From positions 1-64,000 of the forward strand of contig DATGFP010000034.1 of the NCBI GenBank assembly GCA_035309005.1: a stretch of 64,000 nt of DNA, in the 5' to 3' direction. Below are positions 35,217 through 45,066 of this stretch, piece after piece (position 1 is the stretch's first letter; the number at the start of each line of letters is the position of its first letter). The translations under genes were made by a program, and so were the position numbers. Source of the DNA: DATARH01 sp035309005 (GTDB taxonomy: Bacteria > Pseudomonadota > Alphaproteobacteria > ATCC43930 > CGMCC-115725). The notes under the pieces are model-generated. The model made no database searches and had not been told where the DNA came from. It saw nothing but the letters and a program-made list of their open reading frames with translations.

Positions 35217-36227
35217 TCAGCTTCCAGCAAGGTCGCGGGCTTCGGGTAGAAAGAGATCGTGCCATGCCTTCGGGGCGCGCCTCAGCCGCCCGGTGCGGTG
35301 CATGAACTCGGCCAGCCGCATCACCCCCGCCGGGGCCGCGCTATAGGCGAGATCGGGATCGCCGAGCATGTCGCTCAGGTCTTCGAGCGAGGTGTCCTGG
35401 TCCTTGACCATCGCGCCGAACATCTCGGCGGCCGCCCCCGGGGCTTTCTTGATGATGTCGTCGGCCGCCTGCAGGGCCGACAGGATCGCCTTGCAGAGTT
35501 CCGGGTTGGCGGCGTGGAAACGCAGCGTCGTGGCCAACATCACGACGCTGTGCGGGCCGGCGATGTCGAAGGAATCCATGACCCGGCGGATTTTCGCATC
35601 GCCGAGTTCGTCGTCGACGTAGGGCGTGCGCGAGAAATGCGCGTCGATGTCGCCCTTGCCCGAAATCAGCGCCGCGGCGGCGGCGGCGTCGGGCCGCGCC
35701 ACCGCCAGCGCGTCGAGCTTGTCGTAATGCTCCGGCCCCCATTCCTGGGCCGCCGCCATTTCGAGCATCAGCGCCGGCCCTGAAGTTTTGAGAGCCGGCA
35801 CCGCGATGCGGTCCTTCGGCGTAAAATCGCGGATCGTGTTGATCGCCGGATTGCGGGTTACCAACACGTAAGGCCGTTGCGCGACGGCACCCAGCGCGCG
35901 GACTTCCGCGGGCTGGCTGGCGCTGGCGTCGGCGGCGACGAGGAAAGGCGCAATCCCGGCCGCGACGAAATCGCTCGCGCCGGCGCCGAGCCCGTCGAGC
36001 GGCACGTCCTTGCCCGGCGTTGTCCAATGGACCGTTACGCTGCCGAGGCCCATCGCTTCGGCCACCCGCTCGATCAGATGCTCGTGCTCCATCACCAAAA
36101 GCGGCAGCACCACCAGATCGAGCGGCCGCACGACCCGGATCGGCGCGGCCTGTGCCCGGGCAGGGGCGGCGCACAGGCTCGCCGCGATGGCGAGGCCGGC
36201 GCTTATGAAGGCGCGGCGATCGAGCAC
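35217..36227 (-). CDS. ABC transporter substrate-binding protein, NitT/TauT-like
   Basis: It has 336 aa and starts at GTG 36227, overlapping the end of the DUF455 gene by 25 bp. The signal peptide MLDRRAFISAGLAIAASLCA ends near APARAQA; an RR pair suggests Tat or Sec export. The mature part (DLVVLPLLVMEHEHLIERVA, DFVAAGIAPFLVAAD) fits the SsuA/TauA/NMT1-like family that binds sulfonates, nitrate or pyrimidine precursors. No permease or ATPase gene is next to it, so it is an orphan binding protein. The ligand is unknown. Confidence 0.82.
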   Translation of the reverse strand: MLDRRAFISAGLAIAASLCAAPARAQAAPIRVVRPLDLVVLPLLVMEHEHLIERVAEAMGLGSVTVHWTTPGKDVPLDGLGAGASDFVAAGIAPFLVAADASASQPAEVRALGAVAQRPYVLVTRNPAINTIRDFTPKDRIAVPALKTSGPALMLEMAAAQEWGPEHYDKLDALAVARPDAAAAAALISGKGDIDAHFSRTPYVDDELGDAKIRRVMDSFDIAGPHSVVMLATTLRFHAANPELCKAILSALQAADDIIKKAPGAAAEMFGAMVKDQDTSLEDLSDMLGDPDLAYSAAPAGVMRLAEFMHRTGRLRRAPKAWHDLFLPEARDLAGS

Positions 36228-36988
36228 GCCAGCGGCTCGTAATAGGCGGCGGGGAGGCCGGCTTCCTCGCGCGCGTCGCGATTGAACGGCGGCTTCAGCA
36301 TGCCGGCGAAATGTTGCCGGACGCGGTCGCGGAAGGTCGCCTCGGGGTGGAGGCCGCGTTCGCGGCAGAGCCAGTGGAACCAGCGCGCGCCGGCCGCGAC
36401 ATGGCCGACCTCCTCGCGATAAATGAGCGCGAGAATGGCGGCGCTTTCGGTGTCGCCGGCGCGCTCCAGGCGATGGGTCATTTCCGGCGTCACGTCGAGG
36501 CCGCGCGCTTCCAGCACCAGCGGCACCACCGCCAGGCGGGCAAGCAGATCATCGGCCGTCGCGACCGCCGCTTCCCACAGCCCGTCATGCGCCGGCAGCG
36601 CGCCATAGGCCGTGCCGAGCGCGCCGAGGCGAGCCGTGAGCAGCGCAAAATGTTCGGCTTCCTCGGCCGCCACCCCCACCCAATCATCGAAAAACGCCCG
36701 CGGCAGCCCCTTGTCGCCGAACCGCGCGACGAGGTCCCAGGCGAGGTCGATCGCGTTGAATTCGATATGCGCCAGCGCGTGCAACAGCGCGGTCCGCGCG
36801 GGCGACGAGCCGAAATGGCGCCGCTTCGGCATGTCGCGCGGCGGCAGCAGCACCGGGCGCTGCGGCCGCGCCGGGCGCATCGGCGGGGTTGCCCGCCCGA
36901 CCGCCAGGTCACCGGAGCGCCAGCGCGCCGCAAGCCTTCGGCTCAGCGCAATTTTTTGCGTCGGTTCGGCGCTGTTGAGGACCGCCAC
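36203..36988 (-). CDS. DUF455 ferritin-like protein
   Basis: It has 261 aa from a GTG at 36988. The DUF455 pattern is clear: PPRDMPKRRHFGS, then ALLHALAHIEFNAIDLAWD, then FFDDWVGVAAEEAEHF and IYREEVGHVAAG; the Glu/His pairs fit a four-helix ferritin-like di-metal site. The biochemical role is not known. Family proteins usually begin about 12-20 residues earlier (here LPASLAAG...), where no ATG, GTG or TTG is in frame, so a rare start or a shortened N-terminus is possible. It follows bcp and overlaps the next gene. Confidence 0.85.
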   Translation of the reverse strand: MAVLNSAEPTQKIALSRRLAARWRSGDLAVGRATPPMRPARPQRPVLLPPRDMPKRRHFGSSPARTALLHALAHIEFNAIDLAWDLVARFGDKGLPRAFFDDWVGVAAEEAEHFALLTARLGALGTAYGALPAHDGLWEAAVATADDLLARLAVVPLVLEARGLDVTPEMTHRLERAGDTESAAILALIYREEVGHVAAGARWFHWLCRERGLHPEATFRDRVRQHFAGMLKPPFNRDAREEAGLPAAYYEPLACSIAAPS

Positions 36989-37032
36989 CGCCCCTGCGGC
37001 GAGGCTCGCCGGGAGAATGGTTTCGGCCTCGA

Positions 37033-37497
37033 TCAGAGCGACTGCACCGCCTTCAAGACTTCGGCGACATGGCCGCCCACCTTGACCTTGTGCCAGGCGC
37101 CGCGCACCACGCCCTCTTTGTCGATCAAAAAGGTGCTGCGATCGATCCCCATGTATTTGCGGCCGTACATGCTCTTCTCGACCCACACGCCGTAGCCTTC
37201 GGTCACCTTGCCGTCGGCGTCGGACGCCAGGATGAACGGCAGCGCGTGCTTTTTCTTGAACTTGTCGTGCGAGGCGACCGAATCGCGCGAGACGCCGATG
37301 ACGGTGGCGCCGGTCTTGCCGTAATCCGGGAACGAATCGCGAAACCCGCAAGCTTCCGCGGTGCAGCCCGAGGTGTCGTCCTTCGGGTAGAAATACAGCA
37401 CCACCGGCTTGCCGCGCAGCTGCGACAGCGTGACGGTGCCGTTGCCGTCGGTCGGCATCGTGAAATCGGGGGCCTTGTCGCCGACATTGACGCTCAT
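37033..37497 (-). CDS. bcp: Peroxiredoxin, BCP/PrxQ type
   Basis: This thiol peroxidase detoxifies peroxides with thioredoxin as reductant. It has 154 aa. The peroxidatic Cys is C45 and the resolving Cys is C50 in DTSGCTAEACGFRD, the atypical two-Cys arrangement of PrxQ. Its ATG overlaps the stop of glnE (ATGA), implying translational coupling. The start ATG matches the family N-terminus (VNVGDKAPDFTMP). Confidence 0.95.
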   Translation of the reverse strand: MSVNVGDKAPDFTMPTDGNGTVTLSQLRGKPVVLYFYPKDDTSGCTAEACGFRDSFPDYGKTGATVIGVSRDSVASHDKFKKKHALPFILASDADGKVTEGYGVWVEKSMYGRKYMGIDRSTFLIDKEGVVRGAWHKVKVGGHVAEVLKAVQSL

Positions 37498-40400
37498 CGC
37501 GCCCTCTCCCCTGTCGCCGTTTCGCGGGATTGCGCCGCGCGCCGCGCCGCCGAGCGGGCCGCCAATCGCGCCGGGCGGGCGATCAGCCGATCGTACCAGG
37601 CTCGGACGCGGGCGCAGGCGCCAGTCATATCCGCTTCGAGCCGCGCGAAGTCAACCGCGCCGGCGAGGCGCGCCAGGGTCGCTCCCTCAGGCCCCGCGAG
37701 GGCCGCCGGATCCGACGCGCCGGCGAACAGCAGCGCGAGCAACTCGCGCAATTGCCGCAACAGTACAAAGGCCTCGCGTAACTCGCGCGCACCCTGCGGC
37801 GGCAAGGCTGCGGCGGCGCCGAGCGCGTCGAGCGCCGCGGCGGGATCGTGGCGCAACACCGCGGGCGTCCGCGCCGCTTCGCGCAGCATCAGGTATTGCG
37901 TGACGAATTCGAGGTCGATGAGCCCGCCGCGCCGGTTGCGCAGATCCCACGCCGCCGGGCGGGGGTTCGCCGCGGCGATCCGGCGGCGCATGTCGGCGAC
38001 GTCGGTGACCAGACGCTGGCGGTCGCGGGGCGCGGTCAGGGCGGCGACGATCGCCGCGGCGATCCGTTCGCACAGGCCGGAATCGCCGGCCACCGGCCGC
38101 CCGCGGGTCAGCGCCAGGTGTTCCCAGGTCCAGGCGGATTCGCGCTGATAACGCGCGAATGCGGAAAGGCTCGAGGCGATCGGCCCCGATTCGCCGGAGG
38201 GCCGCAGCCGCATGTCGACCGCGTAGAGCGGCCCCTCCGCGGTCGGCGCGGTGACCGCCGAGATCAGCCGCTGGCTCAGCCGGGCATAATAGGCGGTCAC
38301 GGCAAGCGGCCGGGGGCCGGTCGAGCCGGGGCTGTCGGCGGGAGCGTCATAGATCAGAATGAGGTCGAGGTCGGAGGCGAGCGTCATGTCGCGGCTGCCG
38401 AGCCGGCCCATCGCGACAATCGCGAAGGCGCCGCCCGCCACCTCGCCGTGCGCCCGCGCGAAATCGGCGGCGACCGCCGGCAGCAGATGGGCCAGCGCAG
38501 TCTCCGCGATATCGGCGAGCGCGGCGCCGGCGTCGCCCGCCTCGATCGCCCGGCGCAGCAGCTGGACGCCGACCTGAAACCGCCGCTCGCCGGTCCAGCG
38601 GCGCACCAGGTCGAGCGTGTCCTCGAAATCGTGCGCCGCGGCCACGAGGCCGGCGAGATCGGCGGCGAGGCCGGCGCGATCGGCCAAGGGTGCCGAGAAT
38701 TCGGCGGTCAGCACCGCATCGAGCAGGGCTGGGCGCTGCGCCAGGCTTTCCGCCAGCCGCGGCGCCTCGGCCATGATGTCGGCGACCAGCGCGAACAGAC
38801 CAGGGTTGGCGGCAAAGAGGGAAAACAGCTGCACCCCGGCCGGCAGCCGCGACAGGAACTGGTCGAAGCGCAAGAGCGCCGTGTCGGGATGCGTCGTCGT
38901 GCCGAAGGTGCGCAGCAGCTCGGGGACGAATTCCGTCAGGATCTCGCGCGCTCGCTGACTGCGCGTCGCGCGCATTCGGCCATGGTGCCAATCGCGCACC
39001 ATCGCGGCGGCGCGCGCCGGCTCGCGAAAGCCGAGCCGGCCCAGCGTAGCAAGCGTCTCGGGGTCGTCGTCGGCGCCGGTGAAGACCAGGTTGCCCGGTC
39101 CGGAAAGGCTCGGCGCCTCCTTGAAGAGCTCGGCGTAGTGGCGCTCCACCGACCCGAGACGGGCGTGCAGCTCCGCCGTGAACGATGCTGCATCGCGGTA
39201 GCCGAGAAAGATCGCGAGATGCTCGATGGCTTCGCGATCGGCCGGCAGGCGGTGGGTTTGGGCGTCATCGCGCATCTGCAGCCGATGCTCCACCGTGCGA
39301 AGAAAGCGGTAGTCGGCGATCAGCGTCTCGGCGGTGCGTCCGTCGATGCGCCGGCAAGCGGCGAGGCGACGCAGCGCCGTGCAGGTCGGCGCCACCCGCA
39401 ATTCGCGCAGCCTTCCGCCCCAGATCAGCTGCTGGGTCTGGGCGAAAAACTCGATCTCGCGGATGCCGCCGCGGCCGGTCTTGATGTCGTGGCCGGCGAC
39501 CGCGATTCGCCCGCCGCCCTGGTGCGCCTCGATCTGGCGCTTGATCGAATGGATATCGGCGATCGCCGCGAAGTCGAGGTGCTTGCGCCAGATAAAGGGC
39601 TGCAGCTCCGCCAGAAACCGCCGCGCGGCAAGGCGGTCGCCGGCCACCGGGCGAGCCTTGATCAGGGCGGCGCGCTCCCAGTTCTGCCCGACGGTTTCAT
39701 AATAGGTCAGCGCCGCCGGCACCGAAATTGCGAGCGGCGTCGAGCGCGGATCGGGACGCAGGCGCAGATCGGTGCGGAAAACGTAGCCATCGCCGGTACG
39801 CTCGTCGAGAATACGGACAAGATCGCGGGCGAGCCGCACAAACGAGGATTGGGCAGTGTCCCGCGCAACGCCCGATTCGCTTGCGGGATCGTAGAGGAGG
39901 ATCAGGTCGACATCGCTCGAGAAGTTCAGTTCGCCGCCGCCAAGCTTGCCCATCCCGAGGACGATGAGACCGCTGCCGCGTTCCGGGTCATCGGTGTCAC
40001 TCGGGGCGAGCGCCCCGGCCTCGGCCGCGGCGTGCAGCAGATGACGCACCGCCGCGCCGATCGCCGCCTCGGCAAAGCGACTGAGCGCGGCCATCTGCTG
40101 CTCGACGGTCCAGCGCCCGGCAAGTTCGGCGACCGCGGCCAGCAACGCGACACGCCGCTTGGCGATGCGCAGGCGGCGCATCAACGCCGCCCGATTTTCG
40201 CCGCGTTCCTGGTGTCTCTCGGTCGTCCCGGCAATCTCTTCAAACAGCGGATCGGCGCCCTGCTCGACCAGCCGGCTCAGGAAATTCCATTCGGCAATTG
40301 CGACGCCGCTCAGAAACGGGCTGTTGCCGAAGAGCGCGGCCAGCAGATTTCTGCCCGCCGGCGTGGTGCTCCAGGCGCGGGCGCGGGCGGCGCCGGATTG

Positions 40401-40517
40401 GTCTGCCGCTTCGGCAAGGGTCGTCTCCCAAGCGGCGAGGCCGAGAGCCAGGAGGTGCGGGTCCGCCGGCCGGGGCAGCTGGTGAACATTGGTGGAGAGA
40501 GGGGATAACAGCTTCAT
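37494..40517 (-). CDS. glnE: Glutamine synthetase adenylyltransferase/deadenylase
   Basis: This bifunctional enzyme adds or removes AMP on glutamine synthetase in response to PII. It has 1007 aa. Two nucleotidyltransferase halves are present: the deadenylylase core with SSDVDLILLYDP near residue 205 and the adenylylase core with ASDLDLILIYDAPAD near 720. Each is followed by its helical domain, for example GGIREIEFFAQTQQLIWGG and GGLIDLEFVTQYLMLREA. The start ATG is at 40517. It is divergent from the AsmA-like gene and is the first gene of the run glnE-bcp-DUF455. Confidence 0.97.
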   Translation of the reverse strand: MKLLSPLSTNVHQLPRPADPHLLALGLAAWETTLAEAADQSGAARARAWSTTPAGRNLLAALFGNSPFLSGVAIAEWNFLSRLVEQGADPLFEEIAGTTERHQERGENRAALMRRLRIAKRRVALLAAVAELAGRWTVEQQMAALSRFAEAAIGAAVRHLLHAAAEAGALAPSDTDDPERGSGLIVLGMGKLGGGELNFSSDVDLILLYDPASESGVARDTAQSSFVRLARDLVRILDERTGDGYVFRTDLRLRPDPRSTPLAISVPAALTYYETVGQNWERAALIKARPVAGDRLAARRFLAELQPFIWRKHLDFAAIADIHSIKRQIEAHQGGGRIAVAGHDIKTGRGGIREIEFFAQTQQLIWGGRLRELRVAPTCTALRRLAACRRIDGRTAETLIADYRFLRTVEHRLQMRDDAQTHRLPADREAIEHLAIFLGYRDAASFTAELHARLGSVERHYAELFKEAPSLSGPGNLVFTGADDDPETLATLGRLGFREPARAAAMVRDWHHGRMRATRSQRAREILTEFVPELLRTFGTTTHPDTALLRFDQFLSRLPAGVQLFSLFAANPGLFALVADIMAEAPRLAESLAQRPALLDAVLTAEFSAPLADRAGLAADLAGLVAAAHDFEDTLDLVRRWTGERRFQVGVQLLRRAIEAGDAGAALADIAETALAHLLPAVAADFARAHGEVAGGAFAIVAMGRLGSRDMTLASDLDLILIYDAPADSPGSTGPRPLAVTAYYARLSQRLISAVTAPTAEGPLYAVDMRLRPSGESGPIASSLSAFARYQRESAWTWEHLALTRGRPVAGDSGLCERIAAAIVAALTAPRDRQRLVTDVADMRRRIAAANPRPAAWDLRNRRGGLIDLEFVTQYLMLREAARTPAVLRHDPAAALDALGAAAALPPQGARELREAFVLLRQLRELLALLFAGASDPAALAGPEGATLARLAGAVDFARLEADMTGACARVRAWYDRLIARPARLAARSAARRAAQSRETATGERAR

Positions 40518-40588
40518 CGGACGAATTGCGCGAGGGCGGGGAACCTCGGCCGGTTGGAAGTGAGCGTCAAGGCCGCCGCGAAGCGCCG

Positions 40589-43500
40589 GTGATCGCGGGA
40601 CCGCTCGCCCTGCCCCGCCGGCGGCCGCTGCACCGGCGGGCCGCGCGACATGTCGGCCGCGGCGCGCACCACCTGCTGCGCTGGTTCGGCTCGCTCGCGG
40701 CCGTGCTGATCCTCGCCGCGCTCTTCACCATCTGGCGCCTGATGCAAGGCCCGATCGAGTTGAATTGGCTGACGCCCTACGTCGAGACCGGGTTCGACCA
40801 TTCGGGGGTCGGGCTCAAGGTGGCGATTTCCGGGGTACGGCTGGCGATCGACCGCAGCACGCATCAGCTCGATCTGCGCGCCGAGAATGTCCGGGTGTCG
40901 CTGCCCGGCGGCGGACCGCTGGCGATTTTCCCCGAAATGGCGACAAGTTTCGCTCTCGGTGCGTTGCTGCATGGCCAGCTCGCGCCGACCCGGGTGCTGA
41001 TCGAGCGGCCGGTGCTGCACCTGCGGCGCGATGCCGGCGGGTCGATCAGCGCGCGCATCGGCGGCGACAGCGAGACCACGCCGGACCTCGGGCCGCAGAT
41101 GCTCGAGCAACTGGCCGGACCGCGCGAGCGCGATGCGCCCCTCGGATTGTTGCGGCGGCTCGATATTCGCGGCGCGACGGTCATCGTCGACGATCAGAGC
41201 AGCGCGCACAGATGGCGGGCCGACCGCGTCGATCTCGCGGTCAACCGCAGCGAAAAAGGCGTGCGGGGCGATTTCTCGCTGGCCGTCCAGATCGGCAACA
41301 GCCTGCCAGAGCTTCATGCCAATTACCGCTACTTCGCCGATCGCCAGGTGCTCGACCTCGACATGTCGGTCGACGGGGTTCAGCCGGCCGCCATCCCGCC
41401 GCTGATCCCGGAGCTCGCGCAACTGCAGCATATCGATGCGCCGATATCGGGGACGCTGCGCACCCGGATCGACCTTAGAGCGCACCGGGCGGAAGGTTCG
41501 CGCCTCGATCTGACCTTGGGCGGCGGCCAACTGCACAGCAAATGGTTACCGACCGGCAGCCTTGCCATCAGCAAAGGCGAGCTGCACGCGGTCTATTCCC
41601 CGGAAACCTCGGAGCTGCGCCTCGACAGGCTGGCGCTCGATTCCGGCGGCAGCCGGCTCACCCTCGATGGGGTGTTCGGCGGAGTGACGCCCGAACTGGT
41701 CGCCGCGCCGGTGAATGCACCGCCGCCGGGGCACGTCACCGGCAAGCTCGCCGCGACGCTATCCAATGTGCCGGTGGCACGGTTTGGCGCGCTGTGGCCG
41801 GCGGCGCTGAGTCCTGGCGGAAAGCAGTGGGCGCTAGCCAACATCCGCGACGGCGTTCTCGACGAAGCCTCGGTGCATCTTGGGGTCGATCTCGATCCGG
41901 CGGTGCATACCGCCAATGTGCTGAACGCCAACGGCGACCTGCGCTACCACGATCTCACGATCAATTATTTCGACGGGCTGCCGCCGGTCCGCAAAGTCGA
42001 CGGCACCGCGAGCTTCACCGGCGACCACATCGATTTCACCCCGGCCGGCGGCACCCTGAAGGGCCTCCATGTGACGGGCGGCCAGATGCGGATCAGCGAT
42101 CTCGAAGGGCCGGTTGAATGGCTGACGATCGATCTGTCGGTCGGCGGGCCGCTGCGCGACGCGCTCGAAGTGATCGACGCCAAGCCGCTGCGCTTTAGCC
42201 ACGCGGCCGGGGTCGATCCGGCCTATGTCGCCGGCCGTGCGGCCACCCAGTTGCATTTCAAGTTGCCGCTGCTCGCCGACCTCAAGCTGGCCGCGGTCGA
42301 ATATGGTGCCAAGGCGGTGATCACCGGCGCGAGCATCAACAAGATCGCGCTCGACCGCGGCATCAGCGACGGTAATCTGGCGCTCGAGGTTTCGCACAGC
42401 GGCGCTCACCTCCACGGGACGGCCCATTTCGACGGCGTCCCGGGAAAGCTTGATGCCAACATCTTTTTCCAGCCGAAGGACGGCCCGCGCGCCGCTTATC
42501 GCGTCGGCCTGACGCTCGACCAGGCGGCGCAAGCAAAATTCGGGCTCGATTTCGCGCCGGATCGAATGAGCGGTCCGGTCAAGGTCGATGCGACATACTC
42601 GGCCTTTGCCGACGGTCAGGGCCAGGCAACCGCGCTGCTCGATTTGCGCGACGCCACGCTCGCGATCCCCGAAGCGGGCTGGAAGAAGGCGGCGGGACAA
42701 CCGGGTACAGCCAAGCTCGTCGTTGATCTCGACAAGGATGCCATCACGCGGATCCCGCAGATCGAAATCAAGGCAGCCGGGCTGGACGGCAGCTTTGCGG
42801 CGCAGGTGACGAACGACCACAAACAGCTCGAGCGCATCCAGATCCACCGCCTCGCAGTTGGCGAAAGCGATGTCAGCGGCCTCGTCGGGCGCCGGCAGGG
42901 CGGCGGCTGGCGCGCCGATATCCATGCCGTGCGGGTCGACGCCCGCCACCTCATCAAGGAGGCGACCGCCGATGCGCCGGTGGTGCAATCGCCGCCACTC
43001 GCGGTCAATGCGCGGATCGATCGCCTGGCCTTCGGGCCGCGCCGCGAGCTGCAGCAGGTCAGCGCGCAGCTGCTGCGCACCGGCGGCGTCTGGCAGGCGG
43101 GCAAGATCGACGGGCGCTACCTCAACGGGCACCGCTTGTCGCTGCGCTTCGGCGAGGATGACGGCCACCGCCTGTTGTTGCAGTCCGACGATCTCGGGGC
43201 CGCCCTGCAGCTGCTCGACATCACCGACGGGGTCACCGGCGGGCGTCTGAGCCTCGACGGCCGCATCACCGAAGCGGCCGGCAAGCGCACCTTGCGCGCC
43301 CATATCGAAGGCCAGAACTATACGCTGGCGCGGACGCCGGTCATGGCGCGGCTGCTGGCGCTCCCCTCGTTGACCGGCTTCGCCAGCACCTTGTCCGGCT
43401 CAGGGCTGCCGTTCACCACGCTGCGCGGCGACTTCACCTACAGCGGCGGCCGCCTGGTTCTGGAGCGGTTGCTGGCGTTCGGCGAGGCGCTCGGGGTGAC

Positions 43501-43792
43501 CGCCAACGGCTGGGACGATCTCGACCGCGATTGGCTCGAGCTGCACGGCACCGTCGCGCCGTCCTATCTGCTCAATTCAATCATCGGCAATTTTCCGGTC
43601 ATCGGGCCGTTGCTCGGCGGCGGCTCACAGGGCCTATTTGCCGCCAATTATCGCCTCGGCGGGCCGAGCGCCGATCCGCAGGTTACGGTCAACCCGCTAT
43701 CGGCCCTGGCGCCGGGCATCTTGCGCCAGCTCTTCGCTCCGATCACCGACATCCCGGCGGCGCCGCAGCACGCCCAACAAGCGCTGCACTGA
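40589..43792 (+). CDS. AsmA/YhdP-like inner-membrane anchored protein
   Basis: It is about 1067 aa. One N-terminal membrane helix follows a basic stretch (HHLLRWFGSLAAVLILAALFTIW preceded by RRRPLHRR), and the rest is a long beta-rich periplasmic part. Its end, MARLLALPSLTGFASTLSG, GDFTYSGGRLVLERLLAFGE and NSIIGNFPVIGPLLGGG, matches the AsmA C-terminal/DUF3971 family. Relatives (YhdP, TamB-like) bridge the periplasm and move phospholipids to the outer membrane. The start is uncertain: GTG 40589 is chosen as the nearest in-frame codon before the basic stretch; TTG 40526 is possible. It is convergent with tyrS. Confidence 0.85.
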   Translation: MIAGPLALPRRRPLHRRAARHVGRGAHHLLRWFGSLAAVLILAALFTIWRLMQGPIELNWLTPYVETGFDHSGVGLKVAISGVRLAIDRSTHQLDLRAENVRVSLPGGGPLAIFPEMATSFALGALLHGQLAPTRVLIERPVLHLRRDAGGSISARIGGDSETTPDLGPQMLEQLAGPRERDAPLGLLRRLDIRGATVIVDDQSSAHRWRADRVDLAVNRSEKGVRGDFSLAVQIGNSLPELHANYRYFADRQVLDLDMSVDGVQPAAIPPLIPELAQLQHIDAPISGTLRTRIDLRAHRAEGSRLDLTLGGGQLHSKWLPTGSLAISKGELHAVYSPETSELRLDRLALDSGGSRLTLDGVFGGVTPELVAAPVNAPPPGHVTGKLAATLSNVPVARFGALWPAALSPGGKQWALANIRDGVLDEASVHLGVDLDPAVHTANVLNANGDLRYHDLTINYFDGLPPVRKVDGTASFTGDHIDFTPAGGTLKGLHVTGGQMRISDLEGPVEWLTIDLSVGGPLRDALEVIDAKPLRFSHAAGVDPAYVAGRAATQLHFKLPLLADLKLAAVEYGAKAVITGASINKIALDRGISDGNLALEVSHSGAHLHGTAHFDGVPGKLDANIFFQPKDGPRAAYRVGLTLDQAAQAKFGLDFAPDRMSGPVKVDATYSAFADGQGQATALLDLRDATLAIPEAGWKKAAGQPGTAKLVVDLDKDAITRIPQIEIKAAGLDGSFAAQVTNDHKQLERIQIHRLAVGESDVSGLVGRRQGGGWRADIHAVRVDARHLIKEATADAPVVQSPPLAVNARIDRLAFGPRRELQQVSAQLLRTGGVWQAGKIDGRYLNGHRLSLRFGEDDGHRLLLQSDDLGAALQLLDITDGVTGGRLSLDGRITEAAGKRTLRAHIEGQNYTLARTPVMARLLALPSLTGFASTLSGSGLPFTTLRGDFTYSGGRLVLERLLAFGEALGVTANGWDDLDRDWLELHGTVAPSYLLNSIIGNFPVIGPLLGGGSQGLFAANYRLGGPSADPQVTVNPLSALAPGILRQLFAPITDIPAAPQHAQQALH

Positions 43793-43797
43793 GGGGC

Positions 43798-45066
43798 TCA
43801 ACCCGCCGGCCGCACCAGCGCGTGGCGTTTGCGCCCGGCGCTGAGCTTGATGACGCCCTCGGCGTCGAGGTCGGCGAGCGAGACCCGCTGCATTTCGCCC
43901 TCCACCGGGGCGTCGTTGATGCGCGCGCCGCCGCCCTTGATCAGCCGCCGCGCCTCGCCGTTGGAGGCGGCGAGGCCGGCGCGGGCGAAGAGTTCGAACG
44001 CCGGCAGGCCGCGCGACAGCGCGTCGTGCGCCACCTCGACCTGCGGCAGCGCCTCGCCCGCGCCGCCCGTTTCGAACACCTCGCGCGCGGTTTCGGCCGC
44101 AGCCTCGGCGGCGGCGCGGCCATGGGCGAGCGCGGTCGCCTCGGTCGCCAGCACCTTCTTTGCGTCGTTGATCTCGGCGTCGGCGAGCGCTTCGAGCCGG
44201 GCGATCTCCGGCAGCGGCAGTTCGGTGAAGAGCCGCAGGAAGCGGCCGACATCGGCGTCCTCGGTGTTGCGCCAGAATTGCCAATAATCGTAGGCGCTGA
44301 GCCGCTCGGCGTTGAGCCACACCGCACCCTGCGCGCTCTTGCCCATCTTGGCGCCCGAGGCGGTGGTGACGAGCGGCGTCGTCAGCCCGAAGAGCGTGCG
44401 CTGGTCGCTGCGCCGGCCGAGCTCGACCCCGGCGACGATGTTGCCCCACTGGTCGGAGCCGCCCATCTGCAATTCGCACCCCATGCGCCGCGCCAGCTCG
44501 ACGAAATCGTAGGCCTGCAGCACGATGTAGTTGAATTCGAGGAACGACAGCGGCTGCTCGCGCTCCAGGCGCAATTTGACGCTGTCCTGGGTCAGCATGC
44601 GGTTGACCGAGAAATGCCGGCCGACATCGCGCAGCAACGGGATGTAGTGCAATTCGTCGAGCCAATCGGCGTTGTTGACCATCACCGCATCGGTCGGGCC
44701 GTCGCCAAACTCGAGAAAATTGGCGAAGACCTTGCGGATGCCAGCCATGTTGCGGGCGATCGTCGCATCGTCGAGCAGCTGGCGGGATTCGTCCTTGCCC
44801 GAGGGATCGCCGATCCGGGTCGTGCCGCCGCCCATCAGCACAATCGGCTTGTTGCCGGTTTGCTGAAAAAGGCGCAGCAGCATGATCGACATAAGGTTGC
44901 CGATATGCAGGCTGTCGGCGGTGCAGTCGTAGCCGACATAAGCGCTCAGCGGGCCGGCGGAGCTGACCTGGCCGAGGCGCGCATCGAGCGCGGCGGCGTC
45001 GGTGCATTGGTGGATAAAGCCGCGCTCGGCGGCGGCGGCGAGGAAGGCGGAGCGGTGGTTCGACAT
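43798..45066 (-). CDS. tyrS: Tyrosyl-tRNA synthetase
   Basis: It charges tRNA-Tyr. It has 422 aa from the ATG at 45066. The class I HIGH motif reads HIGN at 54-57, and KMSKS reads KMGKS (GAKMGKSAQG). The tyrosine pocket has YVGYDCTADSLH and QMGGSDQWGNI. The C-terminal S4 domain starts at about 355 (LFARAGLAASNGEARRLIK). The frame stays open upstream, but that part is antisense to anmK. The ATG is on the same base pairs as the candidate anmK ATG on the other strand. Confidence 0.97.
   Translation of the reverse strand: MSNHRSAFLAAAAERGFIHQCTDAAALDARLGQVSSAGPLSAYVGYDCTADSLHIGNLMSIMLLRLFQQTGNKPIVLMGGGTTRIGDPSGKDESRQLLDDATIARNMAGIRKVFANFLEFGDGPTDAVMVNNADWLDELHYIPLLRDVGRHFSVNRMLTQDSVKLRLEREQPLSFLEFNYIVLQAYDFVELARRMGCELQMGGSDQWGNIVAGVELGRRSDQRTLFGLTTPLVTTASGAKMGKSAQGAVWLNAERLSAYDYWQFWRNTEDADVGRFLRLFTELPLPEIARLEALADAEINDAKKVLATEATALAHGRAAAEAAAETAREVFETGGAGEALPQVEVAHDALSRGLPAFELFARAGLAASNGEARRLIKGGGARINDAPVEGEMQRVSLADLDAEGVIKLSAGRKRHALVRPAG

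Noticed and set aside
37848..40508. Plus-strand ORF of 886 codons opposite glnE
   Set aside because: It is a shadow of glnE; no recognisable motif and no ribosome site.
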